15,424 bases of DNA. Source: Scalindua sp964437425. Its GTDB lineage: Bacteria; Planctomycetota; Brocadiia; Brocadiales; Scalinduaceae. Under the pieces are notes generated by a model. That model did no database searches. It was not told the DNA's origin and worked only from the letters and a program-made list of their open reading frames with translations. Both the position numbers and the translations under genes were made by a program. The stretch covers positions 1-15,424 of the forward strand of contig CAYTGO010000068.1 in the NCBI GenBank assembly GCA_964437425.1, in the 5' to 3' direction. Below are positions 1 through 6,567 of the stretch, piece by piece. Positions within the stretch are counted from its first letter, which is position 1, and every line of letters begins with the position of its first letter.

Positions 1-347
1 TTCTGATTATTAAATTCCCCGTTGTAATGTACCCCATCATTTTTCAGGTTTGATCCAGCCTGAACTTATACCTTATTTTATGGGAAATAGAATGTAGTTG
101 GAGCTTCATAAATATCTAATCGGATTAACTTCACCATGAGGGGTGTGTGGGTGCACAAGCTGGTTTTTTAAGTTGTCCATATTTCAAAAATGGTTTATTT
201 CCTCCTGTTTAAAAAATGCAAATAATAGAAATAAATTCATGCTATATAATCTTAAGTAATTAAGGTAACTTGCGATTGTCGCTATACTTATATTATATAT
301 ATATACTATATAAAACGTTTTAAATGGCTAACTTAAGCCGTTTTTTG
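1..347. other. Gene-free AT-rich leader region
   Basis: No convincing coding region was found on either strand here. The stretch is AT-rich and includes an almost pure T/A run at about 287-312. A 6-bp inverted repeat (TTCAGG at 43-48, CCTGAA at 59-64) has no T-tract after it, so it is not called a terminator. A weak 4-bp GGCT/AGCC hairpin followed by six T residues lies at about 326-346 and could mark the end of an upstream transcript, but the stem is too short to call. I see nothing else that can be supported. Confidence 0.6.
311..322. promoter_or_regulatory. AACGTT-centred 12-bp palindrome, possible operator
   Basis: TAAAACGTTTTA is a perfect 12-bp palindrome that ends 26 bases before the -35 box of the promoter at 348-376. 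The same AAACGTT core recurs in the inverted repeat at 572-590 and at 791-798. A symmetric AACGTT core is typical of dimeric repressor sites such as those of the LacI family, but no regulator gene lies in the window and the sequence is very AT-rich. A binding role is therefore an inference. Confidence 0.3.
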
Positions 348-376
348 TTGACATTTAGAAATATGCTCTATCTAAT
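348..376 (+). promoter_or_regulatory. Sigma70-type promoter for the riboswitch/adh transcript
   Basis: A perfect -35 box TTGACA (348-353) is followed by an exact 17-base spacer and TCTAAT (371-376), a 5/6 match to the -10 consensus. Transcription would start near 383 and read rightward. It would give a leader of roughly 310 bases before the riboswitch aptamer at about 691 and roughly 515 bases before the adh start codon. This is the best promoter-like sequence in the leader. Given the AT-rich background, a closer promoter cannot be excluded. Confidence 0.5.
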
Positions 377-571
377 GACTTCAAAGTCTGTATATTGATT
401 TATAACATTGTAATGGTTGTATCTTAGTTTACTTCGTTTTCTGCTTTAAATGCAACAGGAGTGATTAATATTGAGAAACATTCGTTTTTACCATTACAGA
501 ACTGCCCATTCATTCTTACCTAAATCTGCATCACATGCAGAATACGGATCAAATATCATCACATTAAGTTT

Positions 572-590
572 AAACGTTCACGGAACGTTT
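572..590. promoter_or_regulatory. Perfect 8-bp inverted repeat, possible operator
   Basis: AAACGTTC (572-579) and GAACGTTT (583-590) form a perfect 8-bp inverted repeat around a 3-base centre (ACG). It lies between the predicted promoter at 348-376 and the riboswitch at about 691. There is no T-tract, so it is not a terminator. The shared AAACGTT core with the palindrome at 311-322 suggests a binding site for a dimeric regulator. No cognate regulator is encoded in the window. Confidence 0.4.
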
Positions 591-690
591 CAAATAAATT
601 AATTTAATTTGCAAGTTTTTAATACTGCACTTTTTCAATTTTTTGAATAATTGTAAAGTGTTAATAGCCTGATAATAAATTTATTAAATA

Positions 691-775
691 AGGGCAAACC
701 CTGAGTAATCAGGGGACGCAAAGTAAAAGGGTCTTTTCTCTACATGGATGTGGAGAGCCGGGAAAAGGAAATCCC
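691..775 (+). promoter_or_regulatory. GEMM / cyclic di-GMP-I-type riboswitch aptamer
   Basis: The 5' half matches the cyclic di-GMP-I (GEMM) aptamer closely. AGGGCAAACC (691-700) leads into a perfect P2 hairpin, CCCTGA (699-704) with a GTAA GNRA tetraloop (705-708) and TCAGGG (709-714). This is followed by GGGACGCAAAG (713-723). The GGGTCT element (729-734), a second hairpin (CTCTAC / GTGGAG, about 738-755) and AGCCGGG (756-762) follow in the order expected for P3. The guanine that contacts the ligand (G20 in V. cholerae Vc2 numbering) appears kept, which favours cyclic di-GMP over the 3',3'-cGAMP-selective subclass. The 3' part is atypical: after GCCGGG it reads AAAAGGAAAT where family members usually have a GTTGCCG/GTTACCG-like end, and the base of P3 pairs poorly. 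An intrinsic terminator follows at 809-861 and adh starts at 898, so the element very likely controls adh by transcription termination. The exact 3' boundary is uncertain. Confidence 0.8.
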
Positions 776-808
776 TTAAACTTACAATCTAAACGTTTTT
801 TAAAAGAC

Positions 809-861
809 AGCCTTACTGCGAATGATATTTTCATAAGTATCTTTGCAGTAAGGCTTTTTTT
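809..861 (+). terminator. Intrinsic terminator, riboswitch expression platform
   Basis: AGCCTTACTGC (809-819) pairs perfectly with GCAGTAAGGCT (845-855), and the stem can extend inward by three more pairs (820-822 with 842-844). A run of seven T residues follows (855-861). It sits between the GEMM-type aptamer and the adh ribosome binding site, where a riboswitch-controlled attenuator is expected. The aptamer bases GTCTTTT (731-737) are exactly complementary to AAAAGAC (802-808), directly next to the 5' stem. AAGG (727-730) can also pair with CCTT (811-814) inside the stem. That competing helix would break the terminator and is a candidate antiterminator. Confidence 0.88.
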
Positions 862-897
862 ATTCTATCAAAAAGTCCTATTATTAGGAGGAAAAAA

Positions 898-1959
898 ATG
901 AAAGCGATGGTACTGGAAAATTTCATGGAAGAGATGCCTGTTAAGGAGCTTTCAGACCCGACCCTTAGCGATGACAACAGTGCGATTGTGCGGGTAGAGG
1001 CCAATGGAATCTGTAGAAGCGATTGGCATTGGTGGATGAGGGATTGGGGTTGGGTTGGTCTGGAGCCCACTCTGCCGAGGATTTTAGGACATGAATTTTG
1101 TGGTGTTGTGGAGGAAGTGGGAAAAGATGTTAAAGACTTCAAAAAAGGAGATAGAGTTATAGTTCCTTTTTGCCTTGGGGACGGTGCGTCATCCTGCCCT
1201 GACTGCATGGGAGGCCAAAGTAATATATGTGAAAATCTTAACATTATTGGCTGTATGTGCGACGGAGGGTACGGAAGATACGTTAATGTTCCGGCGGCAA
1301 ATTATAACCTTGTGACTCTTCCTGATAGTATCAATTTTATAGAGGGAAGCGTACTTGGATGCCGTTTTATGACCTCATATCACGGAGTGGTGAACCGCGC
1401 CAAAATTCAACCGGGGGAGAGTCTTGTAGTTTACGGGGCTGGAGGCATAGGAATGTCAGCCATCCATGTGGCCAGCTCCATTGGAGCGTATGTCATAGCC
1501 GTTGACATAACCGATGAAAAACTTGAAAAAGCAAAAGCCATCGGTGCCCACGCGGTTGTAAACGTTAATAATGATGATCCGGTTGAGGCAGTTACTGAAA
1601 TAACCAAGGGAGGTGCCCACGCATCCGTGGATGCTCTGGGAGAGCCTGAAACATGTTTAAACGGTGTACTCAGTCTGAAGAAGGGAGGCAGGCACGTTCA
1701 AATCGGTTTGACTACGACTAAAGACAAAGGGGATGTGACTTTACCAGTTGATCTTATGATTGCCAAAGAGAATACCTTTATGGGCAGTTTAGGAATGCCA
1801 AGATCAGAATACAGTGGCATGTTGTCGCATATAACCAATGGGAGTATCAGACCGCGTGAATTAATTACCCGAAGGGTTTCAATAGAAGAGGCTCCGGAGA
1901 TTATCAGCTCCATGGCCAGGTGTGAACCGGTGGGTATGAATGTTGTTGACAGCTGGTGA
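898..1959 (+). CDS. Zinc-dependent alcohol dehydrogenase, NAD type
   Basis: This 353-aa protein is a medium-chain zinc alcohol dehydrogenase of usual family length, expected to oxidise an alcohol to an aldehyde or ketone in the cytosol. The catalytic-zinc ligands are visible as Cys39 (NGICRSDWH), His65-Glu66 (GHEF) and Cys155 (LGCRF). A four-cysteine structural-zinc lobe is present at Cys92, Cys100, Cys103 and Cys111. The Rossmann motif GAGGIG (180-185) and an acidic Asp203 at the end of the second strand indicate NAD rather than NADP. The start is supported by TTAGGAGG (885-892) just before the ATG. The gene lies directly behind a GEMM riboswitch/terminator and 120 bases before an aldehyde dehydrogenase, with no terminator between them. 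The two probably form one alcohol-to-acid oxidation unit. The substrate cannot be named from sequence; a benzyl/aryl, short-chain or polyol alcohol is possible. Confidence 0.93.
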   Translation: MKAMVLENFMEEMPVKELSDPTLSDDNSAIVRVEANGICRSDWHWWMRDWGWVGLEPTLPRILGHEFCGVVEEVGKDVKDFKKGDRVIVPFCLGDGASSCPDCMGGQSNICENLNIIGCMCDGGYGRYVNVPAANYNLVTLPDSINFIEGSVLGCRFMTSYHGVVNRAKIQPGESLVVYGAGGIGMSAIHVASSIGAYVIAVDITDEKLEKAKAIGAHAVVNVNNDDPVEAVTEITKGGAHASVDALGEPETCLNGVLSLKKGGRHVQIGLTTTKDKGDVTLPVDLMIAKENTFMGSLGMPRSEYSGMLSHITNGSIRPRELITRRVSIEEAPEIISSMARCEPVGMNVVDSW

Positions 1960-2079
1960 GCATGTTTGTGTCTGATGTAGAAGCATCAAACCACTTATGT
2001 GAAAAATAACAGGTATAGATGTAAATATTCAGTAATTTTGGTGTGAAGTGATAGTTGTATAAACCAAGGAAGGGGAATT

Positions 2080-3600
2080 ATGCTGTCCACTACACTTTCG
2101 ATCAATGCCGAACATATTACTCCCAGTCCGCAAATTCGGGATTTCATAAAACCGATACGAAAAATGTTAATTGCGGGAAAATGGGTTGACTCGGCTTCAG
2201 GGAAAACCTTTCCCGTTTACAATCCGGCTTCCGGAGAGGAAATTACCCGGGTTGCAGAGGGTGACAGGGAGGATATCGACCGGGCTGTTAAAGCGGGCAG
2301 AGATGCCTTTGAAAACGGTCCCTGGCGAACGATGACCCCTGCGGAACGAAGCCGCGTTATCTGGAAGATTGGGGACTTGATTTATGAACATACGGATGAA
2401 TTAGCAGAACTTGAATCCATAGATAACGGAAAATCAAAAAACATTGCAGCTGTTGTTGACATTCCACTTTCCGCCGACCACTTCCATTATTATGCAGGTT
2501 GGGCCACCAAGATAGAAGGTCTGACTACTACCCTTTCCGTACCTTACGCCCCGGGTCAGCTTTACCACTCTTACACTTTGAAAGAACCGATGGGAGTTGT
2601 GGGACAGATCATTCCATGGAATTTTCCTCTGCTGATGCTGGCCATGAAGCTTGGGCCCGCCCTGGCGGCAGGGAACACCATTGTTTTGAAGCCGGCGGAA
2701 GAGACACCACTTACGGCCCTGCGTATTGGAGAGCTTATGCTGGAAGCCGGTCTTCCAGATGGTGTTGTTAATATCGTTACCGGTTTTGGAGATACCGCAG
2801 GCGCAGCGCTGGCGGCTCATGATGGTGTGGACAAGGTGGCTTTTACGGGATCCACCGAGGTTGGCAAACTGATAGTTCAGGCATCGACTGGAAACCTGAA
2901 AAAGGTTTCTCTCGAACTGGGGGGAAAATCACCGAATATTATTTTTAAGGACGTCCCTGATATTGAGTCAGCCATTCAGGGGGCCACAGACGCTATCTTC
3001 TTTAATCACGGCCAGGTTTGTACCGCCGGTTCACGGCTCTACGTAGAGCGAGATGTTTATGATCAGGTCCTGGAAGGAATTGCCGAAAATGCTGAGAAAA
3101 CCAGATTAGGCTCCGGACTTGACCCCGACTCGGAAATGGGCCCCCTGGTTTCTCAGACTCAGCTGGATCGGGTAACAGGGTATTTGGACTCCGGACTTAA
3201 TGACGGGGCTAAACTGGCCGCAGGAGGGAAAGTGGACGCCAAAGGCTACTTTATGGCTCCTACGATCCTTACCGATACCAGGCCTGATATGAAGGTAATA
3301 AATGAGGAAATATTTGGCCCGGTTGTTGCCATAGAGCCGTTCAAAGGTGTTGAGGAAATTGTCACTGTTGCGAACAACACAGCCTATGGTCTTGCAGCCG
3401 GAATCTGGACCAGGGATATATCCAAGGCGTATCTGACAGCTTCCCGTCTGAGGGCCGGAACGGTCTGGGTTAACTGCTATCATGTTTATGACGCTTCTAT
3501 GCCGTTTGGCGGATACAAACAATCAGGATGGGGCAGGGAAATGGGAAAGGCGGCCCTTGAACATTACACGGAAAACAAGTCAGTCTGCGTAGCGTTGTGA
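2080..3600 (+). CDS. NAD(P)-dependent aldehyde dehydrogenase
   Basis: This is a full-length (506 aa) ALDH-superfamily enzyme that oxidises an aldehyde to its carboxylic acid. The catalytic set is complete: oxyanion Asn181 in PWNFP, cofactor-binding Lys204 (LKPAEETP), GSTEVG (257-262), general-base Glu279 in LELGGKSPN and nucleophile Cys314 in GQVCTAGSR. The C-terminal PFGGYKQSGWGRE motif is also present. The overall pattern resembles the ALDH1/betaine-aldehyde/phenylacetaldehyde dehydrogenase group, but the exact substrate is not determined. The ATG at 2080 is preferred because AAGGAAGGGG lies just upstream. A second in-frame Met at residue 29 begins the conserved core, so the first 28 residues form an N-terminal extension. 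The gene follows the alcohol dehydrogenase on the same strand, which supports a two-step alcohol oxidation route and possibly shared riboswitch control. Confidence 0.95.
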   Translation: MLSTTLSINAEHITPSPQIRDFIKPIRKMLIAGKWVDSASGKTFPVYNPASGEEITRVAEGDREDIDRAVKAGRDAFENGPWRTMTPAERSRVIWKIGDLIYEHTDELAELESIDNGKSKNIAAVVDIPLSADHFHYYAGWATKIEGLTTTLSVPYAPGQLYHSYTLKEPMGVVGQIIPWNFPLLMLAMKLGPALAAGNTIVLKPAEETPLTALRIGELMLEAGLPDGVVNIVTGFGDTAGAALAAHDGVDKVAFTGSTEVGKLIVQASTGNLKKVSLELGGKSPNIIFKDVPDIESAIQGATDAIFFNHGQVCTAGSRLYVERDVYDQVLEGIAENAEKTRLGSGLDPDSEMGPLVSQTQLDRVTGYLDSGLNDGAKLAAGGKVDAKGYFMAPTILTDTRPDMKVINEEIFGPVVAIEPFKGVEEIVTVANNTAYGLAAGIWTRDISKAYLTASRLRAGTVWVNCYHVYDASMPFGGYKQSGWGREMGKAALEHYTENKSVCVAL

Positions 3601-3729
3601 AACAGAGAAAACTATTTTTATCGACAACAATGTCCTGAAATGAATTTCTGCTGAAAGTAATCTTAAGGTTTTGAAGATATACCGCATAGGAAGAATAGAA
3701 TATTACAGTCTCATACATGGGGGTTTACT

Positions 3730-4785
3730 ATGGTATATAGATTCATCGTCTTATTAGTGGTTCTTCTGACTCTACCGTGGAGTGCCTTAGCTGAGTACAA
3801 GACACCTGAACCTGTTATGGTGGCTCACTTCATCGAAGTGGGACAGGCCGATGCCACACTGTTACAATTTCCCGATGGTGCGATCCTGATCGACGCTGGC
3901 TCTGACGACCGACATCGAGATTCATTGGTCAGTTACCTGACGGAATTCTTTGACGAACACCCGGAGCTTAATAATACATTGAAATCAATCATAATTACAC
4001 ACCCCCATATAGATCACACACTATCTCTGCCCGATGTTGTCTTCAAAAGCGGTATCAAGGTTGAACGTTATATCGACAATGGTCGATTGAGTGATGGTAT
4101 CAATAAATTTCCTCCTAGCGGACTCGCGTATATAGATTACGTACTGGGCGTAATACCCAAAAAATTCAAAAAGATTATGTCATTCACAGACATAACGAAA
4201 GCTTGGCCACTTGGTGGTCTGATCAACGATAATATAGACCCAATCGATTCTGCTAAAATCACGATTTTGAAGGGTGGGGATGACACTGATAACCCGAACA
4301 ATAACAGCCTGGTGATACGAATTGACTACGGAGAGGCTTCGTTCCTTTTTACCGGTGACCTGGAGGTGAGTGGAATTGAAGAGTTGATCTCGCGATACAA
4401 AGGTACTGACCGGCTTGACGTGGACGTTTATCAGGTAGGTCATCATGGATCGTATAATGGAACTACAGAGGCACTGGTCAATGCCATGACACCTGAAATT
4501 GCCGTGATCTCAATGGGCCGGTGGGACTATGGTATAGACGAGCAATATGATAAGGATCACTTCAACACCTGGTGGTACGGTCATCCGCGGAAAGAATTGG
4601 TTGATTTGCTGAGCAAAGGAATTTCTGATAACCGCCGAGTACCAATCACTGCAATGGTTTTTAGAGAACCGGCAGATCCGGTAAAGCGTGAAATATTAAA
4701 GCGAATCTACGCAACCGGATGGGACGGGACAGTCCAGATACGCGCCACAAAAGAAGGAAAATTTATCGTATCAACAAGTCGGTAA
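3730..4785 (+). CDS. Secreted metallo-beta-lactamase-fold hydrolase, ComEC-type
   Basis: This 351-aa protein starts with a clear Sec signal peptide: a hydrophobic stretch at residues 5-17 and a likely cleavage after ALA at 19-21. It is followed by a metallo-beta-lactamase fold of the ComEC/Rec2 C-terminal type. Metal-binding motifs are HPHIDH (91-96), an FTGD aspartate (Asp210) and GHHGS (237-241), and the early IEVGQADATLLQF block is typical of this subgroup. In ComEC the equivalent domain is thought to degrade the non-transported DNA strand, so a nuclease or phosphodiesterase role outside the cytoplasm is plausible but unproven. No ComEC membrane domain is present, so this is a stand-alone secreted form. 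A GGGGG ribosome site lies at 3719-3723. It is followed 64 bases later by a DNase II-family gene, and this pairing is the main hint to its role. Other hydrolytic substrates remain possible. Confidence 0.85.
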   Translation: MVYRFIVLLVVLLTLPWSALAEYKTPEPVMVAHFIEVGQADATLLQFPDGAILIDAGSDDRHRDSLVSYLTEFFDEHPELNNTLKSIIITHPHIDHTLSLPDVVFKSGIKVERYIDNGRLSDGINKFPPSGLAYIDYVLGVIPKKFKKIMSFTDITKAWPLGGLINDNIDPIDSAKITILKGGDDTDNPNNNSLVIRIDYGEASFLFTGDLEVSGIEELISRYKGTDRLDVDVYQVGHHGSYNGTTEALVNAMTPEIAVISMGRWDYGIDEQYDKDHFNTWWYGHPRKELVDLLSKGISDNRRVPITAMVFREPADPVKREILKRIYATGWDGTVQIRATKEGKFIVSTSR

Positions 4786-4849
4786 GCTGGATTAGCCACA
4801 GTCTCTGTGAGAGTTCGTTATCTTTCTTTATTATTGGAGGAAGAGATTT

Positions 4850-6466
4850 ATGTTAAGTGCAAAAGATGACAATGGGAAAAACGTTGATTGGTGCTTTATG
4901 TATAAACTCCCTTCTGGGATTCAGCCCAAGGGAAAGCGTGAGACGAAAGGCAACGAGTACCTCTATTATGATCCCAGTGAGAAAAGGCCGTTACATCTTT
5001 CCCCATACAGGCTGGGCACTGGTCCCAAAGGAGCGCTTTATCACACGTTCCGTCAACTTTTTGGAAAACCGGGTAAAAGGACCGGCTGGATCTTTTACAA
5101 TGATGAATACCCGGCGGACATGAGCCCATATAGCTTTCAAGTCGATTACTGGAAAAAATTTCCAAAGATAAAAAATGGAAGATTGAAAGGTGCTAAGGAA
5201 AAGGATCTTCTTAAGAAACAAATGATAAAGGAGGGCCTGATCAAAAAGGAAGACAACCCGACGGTCCAGCAACTCCTGACTTTTGGGGCAGCACGAGAGG
5301 CGTTGATCGAGAAAGTAAAAACTATTGAAAGTGGATTGATAGCTAAATGGAAAAAAGGAAAAAGCAACTGGCCTTCCGGAGTTAAACCTGGCATTAACTC
5401 AGGCAGTGCACGCAAAAAGGACCGGGGAAAACCGGTTGACCATGGAACTAACGGTCATTGCAAAGGAGCACTGGCGTTTGACCTGGACACTGACACTGCA
5501 TTCTGGCTATCTCACTCGACACCCAGGATTCCAGCCTTGAAAACTCCGCCGAGTCAGCGATTCTTTTACCCCGAGTATGCGGATCAATACGCGCAGACGT
5601 TCATTTGTATAACACTCGATAGCGTTGCGACTGCAGGCAAAATTGCTAAAATCCTGAGTGTTCAACATGAACCTCAGGTCTTTGGATGTCTCCTTCCTGA
5701 TGACGTAACGGAGAAGTCTAAGAAATGGCAAGATCTGTGGAAATTTGCGCAGGGCAGTGTTCCCCCCAACTATGGGAAGGCGTACACAAGCAAGCACAAA
5801 CGCAAGGCGCCGGAAAACAGATTCAAATTTTGTTCAAAGGCCGGCAAAGAGTTCCGGCTGTTTGCCAAGAGCGGTGCCTGGTTTGACGATTTCTGGATAG
5901 ATCTGGTCGGACCCGGCTTGCCCAACTACAAAGGCGGTAAAGGTGTGGATTTGCGTATTGAAACCTGGCGCAGGCTTACGACGACTGCCACTCTCCCGCG
6001 CAATCCTCACAGTGACCCCGGAACAGAGAAGTTGGTGTACGGATCCCACGACTTTACAACAAAATACAAAGATAGGGATTACCACCACGAATTCTTTGAA
6101 AAAGAAGGTAAACATGTAGTCGATGAAGTGACGAACGTCGATCTCGGGATGCTGACGGATCCGAGCGGCATGCTGACAAGCACTAAGGGGGCGAAGCTAA
6201 CAGGTTATCTCTGGTCCTATACAAGGGACCACGCTAAATGGGCTATTTCCGAAGAGGTAGAGGATCGGGGCGTCAAGACTGTTGAGTTGCACGACGGAAC
6301 AACGCTGGCTGATGAGCAGGGAACTGTCAGCGACTGGGTAGTTGTAGCGGATATGAACCGCATGACATCGCAGGAAAAGCGCGGAGGAGGCGCCATCTGT
6401 TTTCATGAACCATTGCTCTGGCACGGATTAAACGAAATTGAAAGGATTTCCGGAAAGATTACTTGA
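4850..6466 (+). CDS. DNase II-family deoxyribonuclease
   Basis: This 538-aa protein matches the DNase II family along its length. VDWCFMYKLPSG (12-23) corresponds to the family N-terminus. H203-x-K205 in NGHCKGALAFD, with WLSHSTPRIP after it, is the first HxK site. AQTFICITLD (248-257) follows, and DHAKWAIS (460-467) holds the second HxK site (His461, Lys463). The C-terminal ADMNRM...RGGGAICF (500-518) is nearly the same as the end of animal DNase II. Animal enzymes are PLD-like, metal-independent acid endonucleases that leave 3'-phosphates; both HxK sites appear intact, so activity is likely. Two features are odd. There is no signal peptide, although GGAGGAAGAG just before the ATG fixes the start. 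A lysine-rich insertion of roughly 100 residues (about 86-196) separates the N-terminal block from the first HxK site, so the protein is much longer than the roughly 360-aa animal form. Bacterial members are scattered, so horizontal spread is plausible. Adjacent genes are a secreted MBL hydrolase and an unknown-family gene. Confidence 0.9.
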   Translation: MLSAKDDNGKNVDWCFMYKLPSGIQPKGKRETKGNEYLYYDPSEKRPLHLSPYRLGTGPKGALYHTFRQLFGKPGKRTGWIFYNDEYPADMSPYSFQVDYWKKFPKIKNGRLKGAKEKDLLKKQMIKEGLIKKEDNPTVQQLLTFGAAREALIEKVKTIESGLIAKWKKGKSNWPSGVKPGINSGSARKKDRGKPVDHGTNGHCKGALAFDLDTDTAFWLSHSTPRIPALKTPPSQRFFYPEYADQYAQTFICITLDSVATAGKIAKILSVQHEPQVFGCLLPDDVTEKSKKWQDLWKFAQGSVPPNYGKAYTSKHKRKAPENRFKFCSKAGKEFRLFAKSGAWFDDFWIDLVGPGLPNYKGGKGVDLRIETWRRLTTTATLPRNPHSDPGTEKLVYGSHDFTTKYKDRDYHHEFFEKEGKHVVDEVTNVDLGMLTDPSGMLTSTKGAKLTGYLWSYTRDHAKWAISEEVEDRGVKTVELHDGTTLADEQGTVSDWVVVADMNRMTSQEKRGGGAICFHEPLLWHGLNEIERISGKIT

Positions 6467-6567
6467 TCTCTAAACTTTTCTGAGTTCAAGGTTCTAAACA
6501 AATTACTCAATCAGCAATAGTATATCGAACTTATATATTGCAGCCTTAGGAAAAAGGAGAGTGTCAT

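Noticed and set aside
43..64. TTCAGG/CCTGAA hairpin near the left edge
   Set aside because: A 6-bp stem with a 10-base loop and no T-tract on either side; it does not qualify as a terminator.
471..602. 43-codon TTG-initiated frame with AGGAG upstream in the adh leader
   Set aside because: Short, rare start codon, no recognisable sequence, and it overlaps the inverted repeat at 572-590. One Shine-Dalgarno-like site is not enough to call a gene.
831..1244. 137-codon frame on the minus strand
   Set aside because: It overlaps the riboswitch terminator and the well-supported adh gene, its protein has no recognisable domain, and it is best explained as a shadow of adh.
3671..3701. TTGAAG ... TAGAAT as a promoter for the MBL-fold gene
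   Set aside because: The spacer is 19 bases and both boxes are imperfect; too weak in an AT-rich gap to annotate.
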